From positions 124,001 through 188,000 of the forward strand of contig NZ_JIAW01000005.1 in assembly GCF_000620625.1 (NCBI RefSeq): DNA of 64,000 nt. The letters run 5' to 3'. Shown one piece after another: positions 1 through 8,983 of this stretch (position 1 is its first letter; every line of letters begins with the position of its first letter). The DNA comes from Mycobacterium sp. URHB0044 (GTDB lineage: Bacteria > Actinomycetota > Actinomycetes > Mycobacteriales > Mycobacteriaceae). The notes beneath the pieces were generated by a model. That model did no database searches and was not told where the DNA came from. It was given only the letters and a program-made list of their open reading frames with translations. Position numbers and translations under genes: made by a program.

Positions 1-612
1 GCGAAGTGCAAGGCCCTGGTCGAGCGGGACCTCACCGCGATGGCGGACGACGAGTTCTCGCCGACCTTCCTTCGCAATGCCACGGCATTTGGCGCGTCGC
101 CGCGCATGAGGTTCGACATCGTCCTCAACAACCTGTGTGGCCTGGCGTGGGTCGAGCACAGCATCTCGATGACAAGTGATGGAACGCCCTTGCGGCCCTT
201 GGTCCACGCACTCGACATCGCGCAGGCGATCCAGTGCGCATTGCGCGCCGATCGTGAGCGGGTGCACGCGTTGGTGGTGAACGTCGGCTCGGACGAGAAC
301 AACTACTCGGTTCGCGAGATCGCCGAGACCGTGGCTCGCGAATTTCCTGGTTGTGAACTCACTTTCGGCGAGCCTAACCCGGACCAGCGCAGCTACCGGG
401 TCGCCTTCGGAAGGATCCGAGGGGTCTTTCCAGAGTTCAAGACCGAGTGGGACATGGCGTCCGGTGCCACCCAGCTGCACCGCGTGTTCGAGACCATCGC
501 GATGGATCCCGAGACGTTCTATGGCCGCGGTCACACCCGGCTCAAACAAATCGAATACCTGCTCAAGACCGGTCAGGTCGATGAACAGCTGTTCTGGAAG
601 GACAGTCAGTGA
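1..612 (+). CDS. NAD-dependent epimerase/dehydratase, 5'-truncated by the window edge
   Basis: The reading frame is open from base 1, so the gene begins upstream of the window; about 203 C-terminal residues are visible. NATAFGASPRMRFDIVLN followed by a segment around RPLVHALDIAQAIQ is the typical C-terminal half of extended short-chain dehydrogenases acting on nucleotide sugars (GalE/RmlB/WcaG group): the substrate-binding loop and the hallmark HV.D.A helix. The NAD-binding Rossmann motif and catalytic YxxxK lie outside the window. The stop overlaps the GTG of the RmlC-type gene (GTGA), so they are translationally coupled. It probably makes or interconverts the NDP-sugar used by the downstream glycosyltransferases; the exact sugar cannot be read from this part. 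Confidence 0.85.
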   Translation, partial: AKCKALVERDLTAMADDEFSPTFLRNATAFGASPRMRFDIVLNNLCGLAWVEHSISMTSDGTPLRPLVHALDIAQAIQCALRADRERVHALVVNVGSDENNYSVREIAETVAREFPGCELTFGEPNPDQRSYRVAFGRIRGVFPEFKTEWDMASGATQLHRVFETIAMDPETFYGRGHTRLKQIEYLLKTGQVDEQLFWKDSQ

Positions 613-1157
613 AATACACCGCCACCGACGTCGACGGCGTCGTAATCGTCGACATCGAGCCGCACCGCGACGCAAGGGGCTTCTTCTCACGGTCCTTCTG
701 CGCCACGGAGTTCGCCAAACATGGACTCGACGCGGACGTCGCCCAGACCAACATCTCCTACAACCACACCCGTGGCACGCTGCGTGGGCTGCACCGGCAG
801 GTGCCGCCGTTCCTCGAGGCGAAGCTCGTGCGGTGCACGCGCGGTGCGATCGTCGACGTCGCCGTGGACGTCCGTCCCGAATCTGCCACGTACGGCCAGC
901 ACGTGATGGTGGAGCTGACGGCCGACAACCGCCGCGGCTTGTTCCTGCCGCCCTACGTGGCGCACGGCTTCCAGACCTTGGCCGACGACACCGAGGTCAT
1001 CTACCAGGTCAGCGGCCCGTACGCGCCGGCCGGTGAACAGGGTTTCCGTTGGGATGACGGGCAATTCGGCATCGCCTGGCCATTACCGGTGGCGGTCATA
1101 TCCGACAAGGACGCCAGCTGGCCGTTGGTGACAGAGGCAAGGAGCTCGGCACGATGA
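609..1157 (+). CDS. dTDP-4-dehydrorhamnose 3,5-epimerase family protein (RmlC-like)
   Basis: The 182-residue protein matches the cupin-fold RmlC family in length. RGLHRQ places the catalytic His at residue 62, and Tyr132 and Tyr138 lie where the family has its active-site tyrosine region; the C-terminal GFRWDD is the usual nucleotide-sugar contact segment. The family epimerises C3 and/or C5 of 4-keto-6-deoxy nucleotide sugars. The GTG start overlaps the stop of the epimerase gene and the stop overlaps the next ATG, so it belongs to a tightly packed sugar/glycosyltransferase operon. Because no RmlA, RmlB or RmlD is seen in the window, the product need not be dTDP-rhamnose. The family call is firm, the substrate is not. 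Confidence 0.88.
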   Translation: MKYTATDVDGVVIVDIEPHRDARGFFSRSFCATEFAKHGLDADVAQTNISYNHTRGTLRGLHRQVPPFLEAKLVRCTRGAIVDVAVDVRPESATYGQHVMVELTADNRRGLFLPPYVAHGFQTLADDTEVIYQVSGPYAPAGEQGFRWDDGQFGIAWPLPVAVISDKDASWPLVTEARSSAR

Positions 1158-2482
1158 TGATGGGCGTAGACGCATTGCTCGCCGAGCGGGCGCGTCAAGG
1201 CAAACCCATCCGGGTCGCGATGGCCGGGTGCGGCTTCATGGGTCGCGGTTTGGTCAACCAGATCGTCAACAGCGTGCCGGGGATGACACTTTCGGCCATC
1301 GCCGTCCGCGATCCGAACAAGGGCATCAAGGCCCTTGGCGATGCCGGCGTGAACGACGTGGCCGTCGCCCATAGCGTAGGTCAACTCGACAGGGCAATCC
1401 GGGCCGAGATGCCCGCCGTCACCGATGACTTCGGGGCGATCACCCGGGCCCACGGTATCGACGTCGTCATCGACGTCACCGGTGCGGTCGAATTCGGGTG
1501 CCACCTGGCGCTTGACTGCTTCACGAACGGCAAGCACCTGGTCCTGATGAATGCCGAAGTCGACGCGACGGTGGGCGCCGAACTGGGACGCCGAGCGTCC
1601 GCGGCCGGCGTGGTGTTCACCGGATGCGACGGCGACCAGCCTGGCGTTCAAATGAACCTGATCCGGTTCGTTCGCAGCATCGGCGTCACGCCGCTCGTCA
1701 GCGGGAACATCAAGGGCCTGCAGGATCCCTACCGCAACCCCACCACCCAGGAGGGGTTCGCCCGCCGATGGGGTCAGGATCCGTGGATGGTGACCAGCTT
1801 CGCCGACGGCACCAAGATGAGCGTCGAACAGTCAATCGTTGCCAATGCCACCGGGATGTCGGTCCACCAGCGAGGCATGCTCGGGCGTGATCACGACGGA
1901 CATGTCGACGAGCTGACCGAGTGGTACGACATCGACGAACTCCGTGCACTCGGCGGTGCGGTCGACTACGTGGTGGGTGCCAACCCAAACCCGGGAATCT
2001 ACTGCCTTGGCACACAAGATGATCCGAAGCAACGGCACTACCTCGAGCTGTACAAGTTGGGCAAGGGTCCGCTGTATAGCTTCTACACGCCGTATCACCT
2101 GTGCCACTTCGAAGTTCCGATCACCGCCGCCAGAGCAGTCTTGATGGGTGACGCCACGGTACGCGCGCAGGGCACCCGATACGTCGAGGCGGTCGCCACC
2201 GCCAAGATCGATCTCAAGGCCGGGACGGTGCTGGACCGCCTCGGCGGCTACCACTACTACGGGGAGGCCGAGAAGGCCCACATCGCCCGCGACGAGCGGC
2301 TGCTGCCCGTCGGCGCGGCGGAAGGTTGCGAGCTCGCCCGGGACGTGCCGAAGGATGCGACCCTCACCTACGACGACGTCATCCTGCCGCCAGGGCGACT
2401 GGTCGATCAGCTGCTCGAAGCGCAGGGCAGGTTGCCCGTCGGTGTCCCCCCAGGCCTCCTAGCGGATGTGATCACACCATGA
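1154..2482 (+). CDS. SAF-domain NAD(P)-binding protein, homoserine-dehydrogenase-like (COG4091 type)
   Basis: 442 residues. The N-terminus has a Rossmann fold with GCGFMG (GxGxxG) near residue 24. The central region (GCDGDQPGVQMNLIRF, then GNIKGLQDPYRNP) is typical of the COG4091 group of predicted homoserine dehydrogenases, and the last 70 residues (LTYDDVILPPG and following) form a SAF domain. Members occur in carbohydrate gene clusters and their reactions are mostly uncharacterised, so the name is a similarity label and does not imply amino-acid metabolism. ATGA overlaps at both ends place it between the RmlC-type enzyme and the WecG/TagA glycosyltransferase. A role in making an unusual sugar or acidic substituent is inferred from position only. 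Confidence 0.8.
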   Translation: MMMGVDALLAERARQGKPIRVAMAGCGFMGRGLVNQIVNSVPGMTLSAIAVRDPNKGIKALGDAGVNDVAVAHSVGQLDRAIRAEMPAVTDDFGAITRAHGIDVVIDVTGAVEFGCHLALDCFTNGKHLVLMNAEVDATVGAELGRRASAAGVVFTGCDGDQPGVQMNLIRFVRSIGVTPLVSGNIKGLQDPYRNPTTQEGFARRWGQDPWMVTSFADGTKMSVEQSIVANATGMSVHQRGMLGRDHDGHVDELTEWYDIDELRALGGAVDYVVGANPNPGIYCLGTQDDPKQRHYLELYKLGKGPLYSFYTPYHLCHFEVPITAARAVLMGDATVRAQGTRYVEAVATAKIDLKAGTVLDRLGGYHYYGEAEKAHIARDERLLPVGAAEGCELARDVPKDATLTYDDVILPPGRLVDQLLEAQGRLPVGVPPGLLADVITP

Positions 2483-3378
2483 CGGACCCCGAACATGCGG
2501 CGACGCTCACCGTACGGATGGCGATCTGCGGCAACGTCATTGAACGTCGTGATGTCGACGAAGTGATTGAAGTCGTCAAGTCACGGCTACGAACGGATAC
2601 CGGCGGCTGTCTGGCGGTCGGATCGGTCAATCTCGATCATCTCAACCACTTCCGGGGCGGCGGCGCACTCCAGACTGGAACGGGCCCGGAGTGGTTGCTA
2701 CTGGCCGACGGCATGCCGATCGCGTGGCGTGGCCAGCTGCTCACGGCGCGACCATGGCCGCGAGTCACCGGCGCCGAGTTGCTGCCGCGGCTATTGGATT
2801 TTGCCGAGGAATCCGGTCTCCGGGTGGGATTCCTCGGCGGCACCGTCGAGACCCATCAGCAGCTGGCCGCCCGGCTGGACAGCGACTATCCCGATCTCGT
2901 CGTCTCGGGCATGTGGTCACCCAGTGCTGAAGAGCTCGCATCGGATTCCGCAGACATCGCCGGGGCGATCCAAAAGGTGCGCACCGACATTCTCGTCGTG
3001 TGTCTGGGCAAACCTCGCCAGGAGCAGTGGGTGGATCGCTACGGGGTGGACACGGGAGCCCGGCTCTTCCTGCCCTTCGGTGCTGCCGCAGACTTTCTCG
3101 CGGGAACGAAGCGCCGTGCGCCCCGGTGGATGCAGCGGTCCGGACTGGAGTGGTTCTACCGGCTGAGTCGCGAGCCACGACGATTGGCCCGCCGCTACCT
3201 GATCCAGGGCCCCATCGCACTCCTGCGGGCCGTTCGTGCACAGCTCATCTACGCACCCGGCGTCTACTTCTCGGCCGCTGAGGACGACGGGCACCGCAGC
3301 GAACACCAGGGGCTGACGGACCCCGTTGAGTCACGACCACAGGCTGTGCAGGCGATGAGTTCCTCCCGGACCGCATGA
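2479..3378 (+). CDS. WecG/TagA/CpsF family glycosyltransferase
   Basis: 299 residues from the ATG that overlaps the preceding stop (ATGA); longer in-frame starts would run into the previous gene. The family signature is complete: an N-terminal region ending in AVGSVNLDHL, then LGKPRQEQW, an FGAAADFLAGTKRRAPRW segment and GLEWFYRLSREPRR. GT26 enzymes of this family (TagA, WecG, CpsF) are membrane-associated and add the second sugar, classically ManNAc or ManNAcA, to an undecaprenyl-diphosphate-linked first sugar. This makes a polyprenyl-linked repeat unit the likely product of the locus. No initiating phosphoglycosyltransferase is visible; it may lie left of the window. Confidence 0.92.
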   Translation: MTDPEHAATLTVRMAICGNVIERRDVDEVIEVVKSRLRTDTGGCLAVGSVNLDHLNHFRGGGALQTGTGPEWLLLADGMPIAWRGQLLTARPWPRVTGAELLPRLLDFAEESGLRVGFLGGTVETHQQLAARLDSDYPDLVVSGMWSPSAEELASDSADIAGAIQKVRTDILVVCLGKPRQEQWVDRYGVDTGARLFLPFGAAADFLAGTKRRAPRWMQRSGLEWFYRLSREPRRLARRYLIQGPIALLRAVRAQLIYAPGVYFSAAEDDGHRSEHQGLTDPVESRPQAVQAMSSSRTA

Positions 3379-4835
3379 CCGAAATAACCACGGTGGGAAC
3401 GTCATCGGTCCCCCAGGCCAGGATCGCCCGCGCATTCTCGGTGCAGCTCCTCTGCCGCGTCATCGGGATGGTCGCGTCGGTGGTTTCCGTCGCGATGACG
3501 GCTCGCTACCTCGGCCCCAACCTCTATGGCCAGTTGACCGTCGCGGTGGTGTTCATCGGGATGTGGACATCACTGGCCGACCTCGGCATCGGAACCGTGA
3601 TCGTGCGACGAGTCACGTCGGGGCGAGGGAACCTCGAGCGCCTGGTCCGAGTCAACAGTGGGCTATCGCTGGTGTATTGCGTTCCGTTGGTCGTGGTTGC
3701 GGCCGGTTCGGGTTTGTTGATCTATCACGACGCAGACGTCCGGACGATTCTGGTAGTGATGTCGGCGCAATTGCTGATGATGACGATGACCACGCGGTTC
3801 GAACCGGTATTCCTGACCACCGTCCGGTTCGCCGCGGTTGCCCTCTCCGACGTCACGAGTCGGCTGGCGATGCTGGGCTGTATTGCCTGGCTGGTGGTTT
3901 CACATGCCGGCATCATCTGGTTCGCAGTCGCACAGCTCATCCCACCTGCCGTGCAGTTGGTGATCCAGGGCGCGGCCGCGTCCAGGCACATTCGGCTTCG
4001 ACCGGTCTTCTCGCGGACCGAAACCACCGACCTGCTGCGCGAAAGCCTCACGCCGATGGGCGTCATCGTGATAGCGATCCTGTACTGGCGCGCCGACGGC
4101 GTCATCCTTTCACTGGTGAGCACGCACGCCGAGGTGGGCGTCTACGGCTTGTCGTACACCATCGCGTTCAACATCGTGGTCGTCTCGACCTTCTTCCTGA
4201 AGTCGACGCTGTCGACGGCCACCGAACTGTTCACCCGAGACGCCTCGGCCTTCACGGACTTCATGCGCCGCAGCGTCGAGATGATGTACTTCCTCGGGGT
4301 TCCCGTCGCCGTCGTGGGCGGAATGCTGGCAGGACCGCTGATCGCGCTGCTTGGCGATGAGCAGTTCGTCGAACGCGGTGCGCCTACGCTGGCGTTGCTG
4401 TTCGTCGCGGTAGCTCTGCGCTTCATCACCGGCACCCTGAGCCAGGGCCTGTTCGCATGTCATCACCAGCGGTTCCTGTTCCGGCTGTCGGTGGCCACCT
4501 TGGCAGTCAACATCGTGCTGAATGTATTGCTGGCAGCGCGATTCGGCGCGGCAGGTGCTGCCGCGGCATTGGTGTGCACCGAGGTGCTCGGCTTGGTCTT
4601 CGCGAGCTGGCGGCTCCGTCGGCAATGCGGCTACCGCAATCCCGTGGCGTTTCTATTGCGCCTGCTGGGGCCCGTCGCCGTCAGCATCGCGGCAGTGGTC
4701 GCGCTTTCGGGTCAACACGTGTTGATCGCGGGCGCGGGGGCAGTGCTGGCCTATCTCGCGGCCAACCTAGCGATCGGCCCCGTAACTCCATCTAAATTGT
4801 CAGCGCTACGGCGGGGAGCCAACGATGACGCGTGA
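3375..4835 (+). CDS. Wzx-like flippase (MATE/MOP superfamily polysaccharide transporter)
   Basis: 486 residues with about 12 to 14 hydrophobic segments spread over the whole length. The N-terminal SVAMTARYLGPNLYGQLTV and the nearby SLADLGIGTVIVRR are the recognisable Polysacc_synt motif of lipid-linked oligosaccharide flippases. It would move the polyprenyl-diphosphate-linked repeat unit across the plasma membrane. The gene starts in an ATGA overlap with the GT26 gene and overlaps the GT2-GT4 gene by 11 bases. Together with the Wzy-like and Wzz-like genes on the facing strand it completes a Wzx/Wzy-type export set. Confidence 0.9.
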   Translation: MTEITTVGTSSVPQARIARAFSVQLLCRVIGMVASVVSVAMTARYLGPNLYGQLTVAVVFIGMWTSLADLGIGTVIVRRVTSGRGNLERLVRVNSGLSLVYCVPLVVVAAGSGLLIYHDADVRTILVVMSAQLLMMTMTTRFEPVFLTTVRFAAVALSDVTSRLAMLGCIAWLVVSHAGIIWFAVAQLIPPAVQLVIQGAAASRHIRLRPVFSRTETTDLLRESLTPMGVIVIAILYWRADGVILSLVSTHAEVGVYGLSYTIAFNIVVVSTFFLKSTLSTATELFTRDASAFTDFMRRSVEMMYFLGVPVAVVGGMLAGPLIALLGDEQFVERGAPTLALLFVAVALRFITGTLSQGLFACHHQRFLFRLSVATLAVNIVLNVLLAARFGAAGAAAALVCTEVLGLVFASWRLRRQCGYRNPVAFLLRLLGPVAVSIAAVVALSGQHVLIAGAGAVLAYLAANLAIGPVTPSKLSALRRGANDDA

Positions 4836-6813
4836 ATTGGACCGGCCGTACTTGAAGCCGCCGCAGCCGACCGCCAAGCGGCCCCACGGTGCAGCACGCC
4901 CCCTCGCGGTGCTCATCGTGACGTACAAGAGTCACGACCTGCTCGAGAAATGCCTCGCACAAGTCGGTGAGCACCTACCCGAGCTGTCCGTCTACGTCTA
5001 CGAGAACAGCGGCGAGGACTACCCCGGGCGTGACGAGCTGGCCAGTCGGCACCCGCACGTGCACTGGGTGATGGGTCGAAGGAACCTTGGTTTCGCGGCG
5101 GCGATGAACGCGCTCGTGGAGCACGTGCCCTCCGATGCCGACCTGCTGCTGTTGAATCCCGATGCGGGGCTCCTCGGACCGCTGACTCGGACGAGGCAGC
5201 TCATTCGCCGACCCGGGGTGGCCGCGGTCGCGCCGCTGATGTGGGACAACGCCGGCGCGGGGTCCCAACCGTGGGATGTCGCGACCCGACGCCGCACCCT
5301 GATCCGGGCGTTGGTGGCGGCGGCTGGCCACTCGGAAACCCTTCGTGGGACGCCTCTTTCACACCTGTATCGACAGCAGCCCGGCGAGCAACAGGACATC
5401 GACGGTTACGTGTGTGGCGCCTGCCTGGCAGTCAACCGCGACGCCTGGGACGCCATCGGCGGCTTCGACGAAGAGTTCTTCGTCTATGGCGAAGAGACCG
5501 ACTGGCAGAACCGCGCCCGCGCGGCCGGTTGGACGATCCACCTCGCCGACGAGATGGGCGCCGACCACCGCGGCGAGTCGGACGAAGGTCATGGCGCACC
5601 GCTCGAGGCGTCCGAACGCGGCCGTGTGTACGAACTGCTGCGCACCAACATCGCCTTGGTGCTCGAGCACCAACACTCGGTTCATCATGCCGATGCATAT
5701 CTGGCTGGGACGAAGTTGTTGGACCGCGTGCAGCGGTCCAAGCGGGCGATCCGCGGTAGGGCGATGGCGCGACCGCATGAGCTTCCCCACGTCGTCATCA
5801 CCACCAACCGGCTGGTCTACGGTGGCGCCGAGCGCCAAAAAGTCTTGCTCGCTGCGGAATTGGATCGTCGGGGATATCCCGTCACGCTGGTGTGTCTGCA
5901 ACGTTTCGGGCCACTGATCAAGGACATTCCACACTCGGTCCGTGTGGTGCGCCAGCCATGGTGGGCACCCATCGTCGACGTTCCGCGCGGGCCCGCGGTG
6001 GTGATCACCGGGGACACCAACACCGAGACCGGGTTCGCAACGCTGTGGCGGAGCGCCGGTTCGGAACGGCGCTGGCTGGTTGCCGCTCACGTTCCACCCG
6101 AGGAAGATCGGCCGATCTACTCGCGTCCGCTTGCCGCCGCAATGCGCCGGGCGGACGGATTCATCGCTCTCGCACAACGGCATTGGGAGCTGCTCAATGC
6201 TCACCATGGACTCGGTGTCACACACTTCGTGGCACCCAACGGCGTGGCGCCGGCTATCCCCCCCAGCCGGCGCCACGACCGGGGTGAGCCCCCGCACATC
6301 GTCATGCTCTCGCGGATCGTCAAGCACAAGAACCCGGACATGTTGATCGACGCCCTAGCCGGATTGACCGAATTGCCTTGGCGCTTGTCGATCTTCGGTG
6401 ATGGGCCCGACCGGGCGGAGTTGGAGGCACGCACCCCGATCTCGCTTCGCGACCGGGTGCAGTGGCGCGGTTGGTCGGACGGTCCCGAGCCGGCCCTGGC
6501 CGACGCCGATCTGCTGTGCGTACCCAGCCGGTCCGAGGCGTTCCCGCTGGTGATTCTCGAGGCGATGTCCCGCGGCATCCCCGTTGCCGCGTCGGCTGTC
6601 TGTGCCATACCGGAGATGCTCGACCATGGGCGAGCCGGCATCGTCGTCGATCCGGTTACGGTGCCGGGCTGGCGACGGGCGCTCGAGGGTCTGCTCTCCG
6701 CGCCCGACGCACTAGGCGAGCTTGGCCAGCGCGGTCTCGATCGCATGACCGCCCATTACACCGTCGAGGCGATGACAGACGCGTACCTACGTGCGATTGA
6801 CAACGTGTTGTGA
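4825..6813 (+). CDS. Bifunctional glycosyltransferase: GT2 domain fused to GT4 domain
   Basis: 662 residues, far longer than a single transferase. Residues ~30-270 are a rhamnosyltransferase-like GT2 domain: VLIVTYKSHDLLEKC at the start, NLGFAAAMN, LLLNPDA (DxD-like) and GGFDEEFFVYGEETDW (acceptor/catalytic acid region). Residues ~320-660 are a GT-B fold GT4 domain: RLVYGGAERQ glycine-rich N-lobe, SRIVKHKNPDMLI and the sugar-nucleotide site SRSEAFPLVILEAM. Two linkages of the repeat unit could be made by one polypeptide. The start overlaps the flippase gene by 11 bases and the stop overlaps the next GTG. Sugar specificities are unknown. Confidence 0.9.
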   Translation: MTRELDRPYLKPPQPTAKRPHGAARPLAVLIVTYKSHDLLEKCLAQVGEHLPELSVYVYENSGEDYPGRDELASRHPHVHWVMGRRNLGFAAAMNALVEHVPSDADLLLLNPDAGLLGPLTRTRQLIRRPGVAAVAPLMWDNAGAGSQPWDVATRRRTLIRALVAAAGHSETLRGTPLSHLYRQQPGEQQDIDGYVCGACLAVNRDAWDAIGGFDEEFFVYGEETDWQNRARAAGWTIHLADEMGADHRGESDEGHGAPLEASERGRVYELLRTNIALVLEHQHSVHHADAYLAGTKLLDRVQRSKRAIRGRAMARPHELPHVVITTNRLVYGGAERQKVLLAAELDRRGYPVTLVCLQRFGPLIKDIPHSVRVVRQPWWAPIVDVPRGPAVVITGDTNTETGFATLWRSAGSERRWLVAAHVPPEEDRPIYSRPLAAAMRRADGFIALAQRHWELLNAHHGLGVTHFVAPNGVAPAIPPSRRHDRGEPPHIVMLSRIVKHKNPDMLIDALAGLTELPWRLSIFGDGPDRAELEARTPISLRDRVQWRGWSDGPEPALADADLLCVPSRSEAFPLVILEAMSRGIPVAASAVCAIPEMLDHGRAGIVVDPVTVPGWRRALEGLLSAPDALGELGQRGLDRMTAHYTVEAMTDAYLRAIDNVL

Positions 6814-7868
6814 AATCTCTTCGGGTGCTATGGCTTTCACCGTGGATGCGGCCGCTTGCCCGCGTTCATGCCGAGGCCCTGCGTCGCCGTGGCGTGGAGG
6901 TGCTGTTGGTCACGTCCGACCAGCATCCCGAGTCCGACGCCGCCCGAGACTACGAATTGGTCCTCGACCCCCGGTTTCGCGCCGCGTCAACCTGGCCGGC
7001 CAGCTTCACCGCCCGCCGGTACGCCCGAAACTGGCGGCCCGACGTAGTGATCACGGAGCTCGTTCGAGACCCACGCTGGATTGCGTTCGCCGGCAACACC
7101 CCCCGTATCCAGCTGGTGCACGATGACCGTCCACATGACGCGTACGAGCAGCGACCGCGTTACGAGCGGGCGGTCTTCGATCGCTGGGGGGCCGGCGCCG
7201 CGGCCACGGTGGTGTTCAGCGCCTACGTCGCGGAGGCGGTGGCCGACCGCCCCGATGTCGCAGGCACCCGGGTCCACCTGGTGCCGCTGACGAGCGATCT
7301 CGATCCGGCGCTCGCGCCGGCATTGGTGCCCGCCGTGGACCGGCGGAACTTCGTCATGGTGGGGAGGCTCAACCCGTACAAGAACGTCGACGTCGTCCTC
7401 GACGCCTGGCAGCATCACGTGGACGGCCGCAGTTGGCGCGGCGACGAATTGGTCCTACTCGGTGACGGACCGCACATCACCCGCAAGCTGCCCAAACACA
7501 CCGTCTGGCGGCCCGGCTCCTACCGTTACCGCGACGTATTGGACACGGTGGCGGCGGCCAAGGGGTCCGTCGTGCACTACCGGCGCGCTTCGCAGAGCGG
7601 CGTGCAGGTGCTGTCAATGCAATTGGGCGTCACGCCGATCGTCTCCCCCGTCGGCGCGCTGCCGGAGTTTCAACCGCCGGGCTGCGAACCGGTGGGCGTC
7701 GACGACGTCGACGGCCTCGCTGCGGCCTTCGACGCGCTGGCGGACCCCGAAACGGCCGCGCTCCGAGGCGCCGCCGCAGCGCGGCACTACGAACAGCGGT
7801 TCACCGCGGACCACGCAGCCGAGCGGCTGCACGATGCCCTCCGCCTGACCGCTCGGGCGGCGCGATGA
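6810..7868 (+). CDS. GT4-type glycosyltransferase
   Basis: 352 residues starting at a GTG in a GTGA overlap. The C-terminal lobe has VGRLNPYKNVDVVLDAW and LLGDGP, features of GT-B glycosyltransferases; the usual E-x7-E near the donor site is weakly conserved (ASQSGVQVLSMQLG), so donor specificity may be unusual. The N-lobe starts with VLWLSPWMRPLARVHAEALRRRG. It is the seventh gene of the operon and is followed by another GT4 gene with an ATGA overlap. A cytoplasmic enzyme extending the lipid-linked oligosaccharide is the likely role. Confidence 0.8.
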   Translation: MKSLRVLWLSPWMRPLARVHAEALRRRGVEVLLVTSDQHPESDAARDYELVLDPRFRAASTWPASFTARRYARNWRPDVVITELVRDPRWIAFAGNTPRIQLVHDDRPHDAYEQRPRYERAVFDRWGAGAAATVVFSAYVAEAVADRPDVAGTRVHLVPLTSDLDPALAPALVPAVDRRNFVMVGRLNPYKNVDVVLDAWQHHVDGRSWRGDELVLLGDGPHITRKLPKHTVWRPGSYRYRDVLDTVAAAKGSVVHYRRASQSGVQVLSMQLGVTPIVSPVGALPEFQPPGCEPVGVDDVDGLAAAFDALADPETAALRGAAAARHYEQRFTADHAAERLHDALRLTARAAR

Positions 7869-8983
7869 CGGCGCTGCGCATCCTGGTGGTCGGCCCGGCG
7901 CCCGCAGGACCAATCAGCCGTGGCGGCATGGCAACGGTCGTCTCGTTGATGGCGGCCCATCCCGACCCGCGCTTCGAGGTCACGGTAGTGCCGACATACG
8001 TCGACGGGTCGACGTGGCTGCGCTTGTCGGTGGGTGTCCGCGGAATGGCGCGCGCTGCCGGATCGATATTCCGGGGCAAGGTCGACGTACTACACGTCCA
8101 CCTCTCGCACGGCGGGAGCATCGTGCGAAAGGCCGTGCCGCTGTGGGCCGCAAGGCTCGCCGGAATCCCCGCCGTGGTACATGGTCACAGCTTCGACTTC
8201 GGTGGGTGGTTCGACGACCGGTCGGTACTGACCCAGCACTTGGTGCGTGCCGCCCTGCCTGCCGAGCACTGGCTCGTTCTCGGCAGCAGCCACGCCGAAG
8301 AATATGCGCAGCGGTTGAAAATTGCCGCCGATCGAATCAGTGTGCTCCACAATGCGATTCAAGTCCCGCTCCAAGCGGTGGATCAAGGTCGCGCCGATCC
8401 CGTTCACGCCGTTGCGCTTGGACGGCTGGGTGAGCGCAAGGGCAGCTACGACCTGATAACGGCGGTGCAGCAGCTTCAGCCGGACGTCCGCCGCCGGCTG
8501 CGAGTGACGATCGCGGGTGATGGAGAGATCGACGCCGTGACCGCCGCCGTCGAGGCAGCCGGCGTCGATGACACCGTGCACGTCGCCGGGTGGCTTGACA
8601 CCCGACAACGCGACCAACTGCTGTCCCGTGCGCATGTCTTCCTACTGCCCAGCCGCGACGAGGGACTGCCGATGGCATTGCTGGAGGCCATGGGATGTGG
8701 GCTGGCCCCTCTCACGACGGCAGTCGGCAGCATCGGCGAAGTGATCACAGACGACCTGAACGGGTTGCTCGTTGCTCCGGGTCGGCCCGATCAGATCGCC
8801 TGCGCGCTCAGCACTCTGGTCGTCGACGAGAAGCGGCGTACACGTTTGGCTTCAGCCGCGCGGGACCACGTCGGCGGCTTCACCGTCAACCGCTGGTACG
8901 AACGACTTGCGGCGCTGTGGACGGTGATGGCCTCTCAACCGGCTCCGCCGTCACGATCGGAGTCGTTGGCGCGAGCCGACTGA
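7865..8983 (+). CDS. GT4-type glycosyltransferase
   Basis: 372 residues with a clear GT4 architecture: N-lobe glycine loop PISRGGMATVV, interdomain VLHNAIQV, then ALGRLGERKGSYDLI, IAGDGEID and SRDEGLPMALLEAMGCG, which carries the E-x7-E donor-binding motif. It is the last gene of the plus-strand polysaccharide operon (ATGA overlap with the previous gene). Its final 33 codons run over the 3' end of the minus-strand Wzy-like gene, a 98-base tail-to-tail overlap. Acceptor and donor are unknown. Confidence 0.88.
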   Translation: MTALRILVVGPAPAGPISRGGMATVVSLMAAHPDPRFEVTVVPTYVDGSTWLRLSVGVRGMARAAGSIFRGKVDVLHVHLSHGGSIVRKAVPLWAARLAGIPAVVHGHSFDFGGWFDDRSVLTQHLVRAALPAEHWLVLGSSHAEEYAQRLKIAADRISVLHNAIQVPLQAVDQGRADPVHAVALGRLGERKGSYDLITAVQQLQPDVRRRLRVTIAGDGEIDAVTAAVEAAGVDDTVHVAGWLDTRQRDQLLSRAHVFLLPSRDEGLPMALLEAMGCGLAPLTTAVGSIGEVITDDLNGLLVAPGRPDQIACALSTLVVDEKRRTRLASAARDHVGGFTVNRWYERLAALWTVMASQPAPPSRSESLARAD

